From a virus, in the IMG/VR virus record IMGVR_UViG_3300025120_000570, positions 1 to 23,400 of that record: 23,400 nucleotides of DNA; one strand, 5' to 3'. The notes beneath the pieces are model-generated. The model was not told where the DNA came from, made no database searches, and saw nothing but the letters and a program-made list of their open reading frames with translations. The stretch's first letter is position 1, and every line of letters begins with the position of its first letter. The position numbers were made by a program, and so were the translations under genes. Positions 16,233-23,400 of the stretch are shown one piece after another.

Positions 16233-19200
16233 ATGGCAAATTGTAAAGAATTACATAAAGAAGGTACTCCGGAATATGACGCTTGCGTAGAGCAGAAAAA
16301 AGCAAAAGAACTTAATGTAGATAAGATTAAAGAAGAAAAGTTAGATGAAGTTATAGTTGACGCTGAAAAGCCAAAAGAAATAATTCCTATTGTAGAAAAA
16401 AACGCTGAAGGTTTAGAAATTGTTAAACAAGAACCTAAAACAAAAGATAAATCAAAAGATTTAGTAGAAAAAGCCTCTTATGTATTAAATACTCTAACGC
16501 CCTTTAATATTGATCCTGAGGCTGGTAGTTTCTGGCAAGATACAAAAGCTTGGTTAGGAAATTTAGAGAACAAAACTTCTACAGCTTTAGATATAGTAGA
16601 CACTGCATCGGATATTGTTGGGAAAGAAATAAAACTTGCAAATTTAAAATTTGAAAACCTTAAAGGTGTTAAAGAATCTTATAAGGTAATAGGTAAAAAT
16701 TTAGGTGCAGATACTTTTGAAAATATAGACGCACCTACATATAACGCTGTACAAGAGTTAGCTTTACAACAGCTTATATTTGAAAAAAAGAAAAATTTAA
16801 AAGCTTCAGAATTAAACGATCCAGAAAATTATATGCCAACTGGTATTGAAATTTGGGGAGAAACTGCTAGACTATTGTTAAACTCTCTCCCATATGCTAG
16901 TGGAGAAAAAACAACACCAGTAGATATATCTGCTCAAGGATTAGGTATAGATACAGACCTTGCCATTGTTGATGCTATTTCTGATTTTTATGGTTACGCT
17001 AGAAATGGATGGTTAATAGGAGAAGAGATTCAGCCTATTTACAAAATGTTTAATAGTAATGAAGAGGATCAGATAAAAAATACCCAAGCTTATGTGGCAA
17101 AAAACGCTAATACAATAGCTTTAAACTATACTTCTGATGAGTTCAAAGATTATCAAAATGATATAAAAATAAACCTTAAAAAAGGAAATAGTAGTTGGTG
17201 GTCGGTGAGTAAAGCTTTGTTTAAAAACCCAGATGTTCTTTTGACTTCTGGTATGCAGTCTTTAATGATGAATGCCAGCAATGTTATAAATGCTGAAGGA
17301 GCTAGAGAAAGAGGTATTGAAGCTGCTACAGAAGGAGCTGCAACTGCAGCGGTAGTTACAAAAAATCCTATTGCTACAGGTGTTGGGTTTGTATCGGGTT
17401 TAGGAGCAGGAACTATGGAGTTTTTAGAACTTAATGTAACCGCTTTAGAAACTCTTAACGATGTAATTAAAGCAGCAAAATTAGGGGAAAGTATAGCGGA
17501 TTTAACTGAAGAGCAAATTCTTGATTTATTTACTGATAAAAAGAAAATGCAAGAAATACTTAAAATCTCTACAGATAGAAGTAAAGTTGTAAGTGCTGGA
17601 ACTTATATTGCTGCTATGCTTAGTTTTACTGGTGGTAGAGCTATGAGTGCTAGAGGTATTAGTGCATTAAAAACTTTAGCAACGTTAGGTGTATCAAATA
17701 TGGCAGCAGAAGCGGCTATAGAAGCTTTAGCTTTAAAAGTTCAAGGTAAAGATTTAAGAACAGTAGAATCAGCTGAAAGTGTGCAATTAGAAGCTTTTTC
17801 TATTAGTGGTCCATCGGTTTTTTCTAGTATAGCATCTGTTTCAAAAGGTATTAATCAATCAAATATTGCTAGAAAAGCACAAAAAATAGCTAATAAAAAC
17901 GGTTTTAGTTTAGCTGATGTATTTAGTGGAAATCCTAATGCAACAGGAGTAGAAATAATAAACAGTGGTCTTGATCAAGGTCAAATGGAATTATTATTAA
18001 ATTCTTTAGTTCAAAGTAAAGGATTAAGCATAGAAGAAGGAAAAGAAATATTAATAAACTTTCAAAATTTAAAAGCATTTGTAAATCAAACTAAATCTTT
18101 AGCAAAAAAATTTAATTTTGACGATGCACAAATAGCTAGAATATCTGATATTTACTCGGAAATTAATGAAAATGAAAAATTAATAAATCAATATAAAAAC
18201 GCATCCGCCTTGACAGCACCTTTGTTAGATGCTAATGCTAAATTAAATACAGAGCTTGAAGATATAATAGCTTCAGGAACTGGTATTACACAAGGAGAAA
18301 CTTTAGATGAAGTTTTTGTAGATGCTAAATCTAAAAAACAACAAGATAAAAGAGGTCAAAAAATTGATGATTTAGCGGGTAAGAGAAAAGATAATGGGCA
18401 ATATGAAACAACTAAAGAAGAGTGGGATAATGGAGGAGCTGATAAAGCTATCACCGATATATTTACTCAACCTGATCCTATAACTAATAAACCAGGTTTA
18501 TTAAATAGTGTTATTGCGAGTAAAATAACTTTTCAGATGTCTCAATTGCCTAATTTTTCTCCAGAAGACTTTATAAGTGCTACTGTATTAGAATTAATAC
18601 CTCATATAAGAAATTTTAATCCTGAGCAAAACGATAGTTTAAATGGTTGGATTATACCACAAATACAAAATAAAGTAAAAAATGCTTTAAAAAAAGGAAA
18701 ATCTGGAACAAAAGAAACATTTGAATCTTCAATACAAAGTGGATCAGTAGATGGTAAAGAAATACAAATTGAAGATGATTCAACACAAATAGAAACAGAA
18801 GCTGAAACTCAAATAGAACCTATTAAAGTTGTTGGGGATATGTTAGCAGATATAGCTGGTATTGATTCAGAGACTACAACCGCTGCCGCTGATCAAACTA
18901 TAAAAAGTCCTATTGAAATAGAGAAAAAAGGAAGCCCAAGGCAAGCTGTTAAAGATGTATCTGATATAGGTAAAGCTAAGTTTTACGAAATGATAATAGA
19001 GGCTTTTGGTGGTCCATTAGGCACAAAAGATAATAAAATTGGTAACTTTATCACGTTTCTTGAGGCAAACGGTATTAATATATTAAGAATACTTGAAAAC
19101 GAAAATAGTATAAAAAACAATCAATTATCAGGTTTATATATTCCTAAAAAAGTAGGTAGAACAACGGGTAAATTTGACAAAGGAGCAGGTAAAGGGGTTT

Positions 19201-22200
19201 TTACTTATAACAATCCAAAACCTACTACGCAAGATTTAATTAATTTCTTGACAGATCCTAACACGGGGATGACCACTTTAAGAAATAGACAAGAAAAATT
19301 TGCTGACATACTAGCTGGTTTACTTAATAGAGCTAAAACTAAAGAATTAGGTGATACTAAAAAAGGTGCACAAATATTAGGAGAATCCCAATTAATAACA
19401 AGCCAACCAAAAATAAAAAAAGAACAAATTCCAGAAAAAGTAGCTGAAATATTATCACAAATCGATATAGTTGTTGGAAAATTAGATGCTGTTGGTAAAA
19501 ATCAAATAGGTTCTGGTGTTAGCCCTGCGTTAATTGCTAACCTTTTAAGTGGAGGATTAAAACTACTTAAATCTGGTATACAAGGAAGTGTTAGCTTAGC
19601 GCAAGCATTAGGTAGATTAAAAAGATACATAGCTAATAAAGCTAAAAATTCTACATTAGCTGATATTATAACTAGATATTTTGTTGATAAAGCTACTACT
19701 GGTAAAGTTAGTGAAATTAATGAAAACTCTGTAGCACAAATATTAACAGAGTTTGCTGTTGTAACAGGTAGTGTTGATATATTATTAAGTAAACATAACT
19801 TAGGCAAAACTTACAATTTAAAAACAAAAGATGGTATTAAAAAATATATAGCAGATTTAAAAAAATATGTATTTCCTTATTTCCCTAAAAACTTCTTTTT
19901 TGGTAAAAAAGGTACTATATTTAGAACAAGCAGTAGAATGGCTGGTAAAGATTTAGATGCTTTTTATGTTTCTGAGCTTGAAAATGCAAGAGATACTTTC
20001 ACTAATTGGGGTGATGACTTTGTTCAAGGCGATAATTTAACTCAAACAGCTTATAAAACTAAAGACGGTGGAATAATAAGAGATGTAAAAACTATTGAAA
20101 AAAATAAAGGAAAAAAAATAGACGATTGGAATGCTAAAAACATGTCTATAGGAGAGCAAATGTGGTCTAGAATAAATCAAGCTATAAAAGCAGACAAAAA
20201 TAGCGCTGTTGCTATAGCTGGATACCTACAACTAGTTGGCAATAATGTAAAGCATCCTCATAAAATGATGGCCGAGTTTCTAGGTTACACAGGAAAACCT
20301 GGAAAAAATGGTTTAAGATATGAGCATGCAATGCCCGCTACAGCGGCTTATATATATTTATTAGATGCTTCATTAAGCGGGAAAAATTTTGAAATAGAGT
20401 TTAAAAATATTATAAAAAATTATAAACTTATAGCTTTAGATGTAAATGATGACAACAAAATAAACAAAGTATCTTATGATGGCACTAAGCTTTATTTAAA
20501 AACTCGTATGAATCCAGGTTGGTTAGTAGAAACTGGAAAGTGGTATGATAGATATTTTAATAACTTAGTTGCAGCGATAGATGGAGGTATTGATCCTAAT
20601 TCTATCATAATGTTAGATGGTAGAACTTTAGCTGAAACATTTGGTATAAAAACTTCTCAAGGAAGACCAGAGGCTGTTATTGTAGACGCTAACGTTAAGA
20701 GTACAGATAAAATAGCTGAAGGTCAAAAAGCTGTAGAAAATAATCCTAATTTAATTCCTAAAGAACCAGTTGATCTTAGTAAAGATTTTAATATAATACT
20801 TGAAGAATCAGAAGGTATTGGTCAAGATAAAGTTTACTCTGATATAGGAGCTAGAAAATCAGGTAGTAATAAAGGTAGATATAAATTTTTTATGCCTCCT
20901 GGTGCTCAAGATTTTGAGCTTTTAATATATAACTTTTTAGGAAAAGGCAAGTTAGGAGAAAAACAAAAGAGATTTTTTGAAGAAAATCTTTTTAAACCTT
21001 ACTCTAAAGGTATTGCAAAAATGGAAAACTATAGAGCTCAGTTGATGGATGACTTTGAAGCTTTAAAAAAATTGATGCCTGGTGTTAATACAAAATTAGG
21101 TGATAAGATTAAAAGTTTAGAATATACAAATAGCCAAGCTATAAGAGTTTTTTTATGGGATCAATCTGGTTTTGATATACCTGGTATTTCTAAAACAGAC
21201 AAAAACAAATTATTAGCTTATGTAAATAAAAATCCTGATTTAATAGAATTTTCAAAAGGTCTTACAGCTTTAAGTAAACAAGATCAATGGATTAAGCCAG
21301 ATGCTTATTGGGATAGTGGAAGTATAGTAAAAGACGTTAATGATCTTGTCAGTAAGATTGGTAGGAAACAACAACTAGAACAGTTTGTTGCTAATGCTGA
21401 TGTTATATTTTCTAAAGATAATTTGAATAAAATAGAAGCTGTCTATGGAATAGAATTAAGAGAAGCTATACAAGATATATTGTATCGTATGAAAAATGGT
21501 ACTAACAGACCTTCTAACGCTGATAGATTAACAAATAGTTTTACTAATTGGCTTAATAATTCTGTTGGAGCCATAATGTTTATGAATACTAAATCAGCAA
21601 CGTTACAATTATTGTCTATGTTGAATTACATTAATCATAGAGAAAATAATCCTATAGCTGTTGCTAAAGCTGTTTTAAATGTAAAACAATACGGTAAAGA
21701 TGTATACACAATACTTTCTAGTCCTAAAATAAAAAGAAGATTTGCCGGTGAAGGTAGAGGTGTTAATGAAGCAGAGATTTCAAGTGCTGTTAGTGGTTCT
21801 ACAAACAAAATGTCCGCAATGATTTCTTATTTATTAAAAATAGGTTTTACACCAACAAGAGCTGCTGATGCCGCTGCGATTGGATTAGGTGGTGCTCCGT
21901 ATTATAGAAATAAAATAAATGCTTATAAAAAACAAGGTTTATCAGATAAAGAAGCAGAAGCAAGAGCTTGGGATGATTTCTCTGAAACCACAGAAAAGTT
22001 TCAACAGTCTTCTGATCCTATGCTTATTTCACAACAACAAGCTAGTGTATTAGGTAGATTTATTTTAGCTTTTCAAAATACTCCCATGCAATATACTAGA
22101 AGCATGGTAAAAGATGGAAAAGATTTAACAAACAGAAGAAGAATATCAGGTTTAACACAATCAGAAAGTGATAGAGTTTACATAAGTAGAATATTATATT

Positions 22201-23072
22201 ATGGAGCTGTGCAGAATTTTATGTTTGCTGCATTATCTAATGCATTATTTGCTTTAGTACCTGGATTTGACGATGAAGAAAAAGAACTAGATAAAGAACA
22301 ACAGTTAATACAAAACAAACAAATTAGAATTATCAACAATATGATTGATACAGTTTTAAGAGGTAGTGGTGTATACGGAGCTATTGTTTCTACGCTTAAA
22401 AATGTTGCATTAAAATATAACCAAGAAGAAGGTAAAACACCTTTTAATAAAGATCATAGAAATACTTTATTAGAAATAATGAATTTATCTCCACCTGTAG
22501 GTTCTAAGTTTAGAAAAATTAATAATGCTTTAAAAATAAAAGATTGGGATAGTGATATTATTGAAAAAAGAGGATGGGATGTTATGATGGATGGAAGAGT
22601 TAACTTAAGTCCTTCTTATTCTGTATTTGGTAATGTTGTAGAGGGTGTAACAAATATTCCTTTAGCTCGTATGACTGAAGAAGTAGCAAGGCTTAGTGAA
22701 ATGTTAGATTCTAGAAATACATCCATGCAAAGAATTGCTTTAGGATTAGGTTGGAGAACTTGGGATGTAAACGCTGATAATGAAGAACACGATTTAATTA
22801 AAATAGAAACTAAACAAAACAAAGAACAAAAAAGAAAACAAAAAGTTATAGATGATAGAGAAGAAAGAAAAAGAATAGCTGAAGAAAAAAAATATGAGGG
22901 AAAAACTGATGAAGAAATAAAGTTAATAAAACAAAAAGATTCTTTAACTGGTACTAATAGATCAGAACAAATAAAATCTTTATTAGATTTAGGTTTAACT
23001 AAAAAAGAAATTAAAGAACTTAAATATGAAGATGATAGAGTTAATAAAATAATAGAACTAACAAATAAATAA
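16233..23072 (+). CDS. Giant internal virion/ejection-type protein (2279 residues)
   Basis: This is a multi-domain protein of a kind common in marine and crAss-like phages, usually of unknown role. In order: a charged N-terminus with Cys4 and Cys18 (CKELHKEGTPEYDAC) and LDEVIVDA (37-44); two Gly/Ala-rich hydrophobic segments (about 363-400 and 452-501) that may contact membranes; helical sequence to about 690; LDEVFVDA (691-698); a sigma-70 region-2-like stretch (about 763-824) with an acidic linker (830-850); a mixed region with YEHAMPATAAYIYLL (about 1363-1377); and a long block (about 1551-2012). That block contains KFFMPPGAQDFELL, NSVGAIMFMNTKSATLQLLS and QQASVLGRFILAFQNTPMQY, and ends in a hydrophobic helix (about 1987-2011, ILYYGAVQNFMFAALSNALF). 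The C-terminus (about 2195-2279) is Lys/Glu coiled coil plus SLLDLGLTKKEIKELKYEDD. I recall the 1551-2012 block from large phage structural proteins. No lysozyme or RNA polymerase motif (DxDxD) is visible. Confidence 0.72.
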   Translation: MANCKELHKEGTPEYDACVEQKKAKELNVDKIKEEKLDEVIVDAEKPKEIIPIVEKNAEGLEIVKQEPKTKDKSKDLVEKASYVLNTLTPFNIDPEAGSFWQDTKAWLGNLENKTSTALDIVDTASDIVGKEIKLANLKFENLKGVKESYKVIGKNLGADTFENIDAPTYNAVQELALQQLIFEKKKNLKASELNDPENYMPTGIEIWGETARLLLNSLPYASGEKTTPVDISAQGLGIDTDLAIVDAISDFYGYARNGWLIGEEIQPIYKMFNSNEEDQIKNTQAYVAKNANTIALNYTSDEFKDYQNDIKINLKKGNSSWWSVSKALFKNPDVLLTSGMQSLMMNASNVINAEGARERGIEAATEGAATAAVVTKNPIATGVGFVSGLGAGTMEFLELNVTALETLNDVIKAAKLGESIADLTEEQILDLFTDKKKMQEILKISTDRSKVVSAGTYIAAMLSFTGGRAMSARGISALKTLATLGVSNMAAEAAIEALALKVQGKDLRTVESAESVQLEAFSISGPSVFSSIASVSKGINQSNIARKAQKIANKNGFSLADVFSGNPNATGVEIINSGLDQGQMELLLNSLVQSKGLSIEEGKEILINFQNLKAFVNQTKSLAKKFNFDDAQIARISDIYSEINENEKLINQYKNASALTAPLLDANAKLNTELEDIIASGTGITQGETLDEVFVDAKSKKQQDKRGQKIDDLAGKRKDNGQYETTKEEWDNGGADKAITDIFTQPDPITNKPGLLNSVIASKITFQMSQLPNFSPEDFISATVLELIPHIRNFNPEQNDSLNGWIIPQIQNKVKNALKKGKSGTKETFESSIQSGSVDGKEIQIEDDSTQIETEAETQIEPIKVVGDMLADIAGIDSETTTAAADQTIKSPIEIEKKGSPRQAVKDVSDIGKAKFYEMIIEAFGGPLGTKDNKIGNFITFLEANGINILRILENENSIKNNQLSGLYIPKKVGRTTGKFDKGAGKGVFTYNNPKPTTQDLINFLTDPNTGMTTLRNRQEKFADILAGLLNRAKTKELGDTKKGAQILGESQLITSQPKIKKEQIPEKVAEILSQIDIVVGKLDAVGKNQIGSGVSPALIANLLSGGLKLLKSGIQGSVSLAQALGRLKRYIANKAKNSTLADIITRYFVDKATTGKVSEINENSVAQILTEFAVVTGSVDILLSKHNLGKTYNLKTKDGIKKYIADLKKYVFPYFPKNFFFGKKGTIFRTSSRMAGKDLDAFYVSELENARDTFTNWGDDFVQGDNLTQTAYKTKDGGIIRDVKTIEKNKGKKIDDWNAKNMSIGEQMWSRINQAIKADKNSAVAIAGYLQLVGNNVKHPHKMMAEFLGYTGKPGKNGLRYEHAMPATAAYIYLLDASLSGKNFEIEFKNIIKNYKLIALDVNDDNKINKVSYDGTKLYLKTRMNPGWLVETGKWYDRYFNNLVAAIDGGIDPNSIIMLDGRTLAETFGIKTSQGRPEAVIVDANVKSTDKIAEGQKAVENNPNLIPKEPVDLSKDFNIILEESEGIGQDKVYSDIGARKSGSNKGRYKFFMPPGAQDFELLIYNFLGKGKLGEKQKRFFEENLFKPYSKGIAKMENYRAQLMDDFEALKKLMPGVNTKLGDKIKSLEYTNSQAIRVFLWDQSGFDIPGISKTDKNKLLAYVNKNPDLIEFSKGLTALSKQDQWIKPDAYWDSGSIVKDVNDLVSKIGRKQQLEQFVANADVIFSKDNLNKIEAVYGIELREAIQDILYRMKNGTNRPSNADRLTNSFTNWLNNSVGAIMFMNTKSATLQLLSMLNYINHRENNPIAVAKAVLNVKQYGKDVYTILSSPKIKRRFAGEGRGVNEAEISSAVSGSTNKMSAMISYLLKIGFTPTRAADAAAIGLGGAPYYRNKINAYKKQGLSDKEAEARAWDDFSETTEKFQQSSDPMLISQQQASVLGRFILAFQNTPMQYTRSMVKDGKDLTNRRRISGLTQSESDRVYISRILYYGAVQNFMFAALSNALFALVPGFDDEEKELDKEQQLIQNKQIRIINNMIDTVLRGSGVYGAIVSTLKNVALKYNQEEGKTPFNKDHRNTLLEIMNLSPPVGSKFRKINNALKIKDWDSDIIEKRGWDVMMDGRVNLSPSYSVFGNVVEGVTNIPLARMTEEVARLSEMLDSRNTSMQRIALGLGWRTWDVNADNEEHDLIKIETKQNKEQKRKQKVIDDREERKRIAEEKKYEGKTDEEIKLIKQKDSLTGTNRSEQIKSLLDLGLTKKEIKELKYEDDRVNKIIELTNK

Positions 23073-23073
23073 T

Positions 23074-23235
23074 ATGAAATCACCGTTACTTAAAAAAATG
23101 ACTAAAGGACCCAAATGCTGGAAAGGATATAAAGCACAAGGTAAGAAAAAATCTCCTAGTGGAAAGAAAAATCCCGATGGAAGTCCAAAAATGGTTAACA
23201 ATTGTGTTAAAATTGGATCTAAAAAGAAAAAATAA
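23074..23235 (+). CDS. Small Lys-rich Cys-containing phage protein (CWKGY type)
   Basis: This 53-codon frame starts 2 bases after the giant gene stops. Its product is MKSPLLKKMTKGPKCWKGYK, then AQGKKKSPSGKKNPDG and SPKMVNNCVKIGSKKKK. The pattern C-W-K-G-Y...N-C-V, with two Cys in Lys/Gly-rich surroundings, recurs in short proteins and protein tails of marine phages, as I recall, always without a known function. Tight spacing, the ATG after an A/T leader and the family-like motif support a real gene. The two Cys could form a disulfide or half a metal site, and the basic charge suggests nucleic acid or membrane contact. The antisense frame over this region is an artefact: reverse-strand TTT (Phe) of the many AAA (Lys) codons. 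Confidence 0.68.
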   Translation: MKSPLLKKMTKGPKCWKGYKAQGKKKSPSGKKNPDGSPKMVNNCVKIGSKKKK

Positions 23236-23237
23236 CT

Positions 23238-23360
23238 ATGGCTTTTAAAATACACCAAATGTATCACAAAAACGGAGACAGTAAAAAAGCTGAAACTCCA
23301 AAAGAACACCTAGCTTTAAAAGAGAAAGGATATAATCACGATAAACGAAGAAAAAAATGA
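23238..23360 (+). CDS. Small phage protein, KAETPKEH...GY type
   Basis: This 40-codon frame starts 2 bases after the previous stop (TAA, then CT, then ATG). Its product is MAFKIHQMYHKNGDSKKAET followed by PKEHLALKEKGYNHDKRRKK. The arrangement 'MY-x-K-x-G...K-A-x-T...EH-x-x-LK-x-K-GY-x-H-x-K' is one I recall from short hypothetical proteins of marine phages, so the gene is likely real despite its size. It is basic and His-rich, with no membrane segment. It ends TGA overlapping the start of the next gene (ATGA), suggesting coupled translation. The role is unknown. Confidence 0.62.
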   Translation: MAFKIHQMYHKNGDSKKAETPKEHLALKEKGYNHDKRRKK

Positions 23361-23400
23361 AATTATGGAAAATTGCCCTTATTGCACTAATTGTTACTGT
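23357..23400 (+). CDS. Start of a gene with signal-like/membrane N-terminus (partial)
   Basis: ATG at 23357 overlaps the previous stop as ATGA and opens MKLWKIALIALIVTV, running off the window edge. A Lys after Met, a second Lys and then an unbroken hydrophobic stretch form a signal peptide or membrane anchor. Small membrane proteins after virion genes are often part of lysis (holin or spanin) in phages, but too little is visible to say. A second ATG at 23365 in another frame also stays open (MENCPYCTNCYC) and cannot be excluded. The hydrophobic frame is preferred because of the ATGA overlap and lack of gap. Confidence 0.55.
   Translation, partial: MKLWKIALIALIVT

Noticed and set aside
19502-19807. 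101-codon minus-strand frame within the giant gene
   Set aside because: Shadow of the plus-strand reading frame, with no leader or neighbouring minus-strand gene.
16233-23072. Virion RNA polymerase or peptidoglycan hydrolase in the giant protein
   Set aside because: No DxDxD-type polymerase motif and no lysozyme, transglycosylase or NlpC/P60 motif found by eye. DVNDDNK near residue 1405 is a turn and not a polymerase active site pattern.
22616-23083. 155-codon minus-strand open frame opposite the end of the giant gene
   Set aside because: It is wholly antisense to a strongly supported gene, composed mostly of Ser/Leu/Phe/Ile from the reverse of Lys/Glu/Arg-rich codons. No gene in the window is on the minus strand.
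23058-23309. 83-codon minus-strand frame with a membrane-protein look
   Set aside because: The Phe-rich hydrophobic appearance comes from reading AAA Lys codons of the two small plus-strand genes in reverse. The plus frames have proper spacing and family-like motifs.
1-23400. tRNA genes, CRISPR arrays, insertion sequences, integrase or attachment sites
   Set aside because: All gaps are under 75 bases, no regularly spaced repeats or terminal inverted repeats were seen, and no transposase or recombinase motifs occur in any frame.

Overview
The window is a contiguous, one-directional late (virion) gene block of a tailed phage with a very A/T-rich genome. Every convincing gene is on the + strand and gaps are 0 to 74 bases, so there is no gene-free stretch above 300 bases. 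Nearly all starts lack a Shine-Dalgarno sequence and instead follow a short A/T-rich leader. That is the usual initiation context in Bacteroidota and their phages, so the likely host is a (probably marine) flavobacterium or relative. The protein set looks like a short-tailed phage related to crAss-like phages and to uncultured marine Bacteroidota phages: a large portal with a Gln-rich coiled-coil tail, an HK97-type capsid, two connector or ring proteins, a giant tail-hub protein, and no tail sheath, tail tube or tape measure. The family calls rest on recalled sequence patterns, not on a search.

Layout. At 1-22 there may be the last codons of an upstream gene, possibly terminase. Head module: portal (30-2411), probable scaffold (2442-3647), major capsid protein (3665-5125), then a terminator-like hairpin (5141-5165). 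Connector module: conserved 254-residue structural protein (5200-5964), a second hairpin (5987-6009), two connector/ring proteins (6032-6973 and 6980-8395), and a small Gly-rich basic protein (8399-8668). Tail hub: 1421-residue stabilisation/nozzle-type protein (8679-12944) and a 480-residue partner (12966-14408). Probable ejection cargo: 232, 355 and 2279 residues (14435-15133, 15156-16223, 16233-23072). Two tiny Lys-rich genes (23074-23235, 23238-23360) and the start of a gene with a signal-like N-terminus (from 23357) end the window.

How the genes work together. The scaffold directs assembly of capsid protein around the portal vertex. Connector rings and the hub/nozzle proteins build the short tail below the portal. 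The Ala/Gly-rich 232-residue protein, the 355-residue protein and the giant 2279-residue protein are likely carried in the particle and delivered with the DNA, by analogy with the three T7 internal proteins.

Most interesting points: a small beta domain with a recurring 'GM-I-G-GI' core that appears once in a connector and four times in the hub protein; a stretch inside the giant protein resembling sigma-70 region 2 followed by a sigma-like acidic linker; a duplicated LDEV(I/F)VDA motif in the same protein; and a block of the scaffold gene with sharply different codon use.
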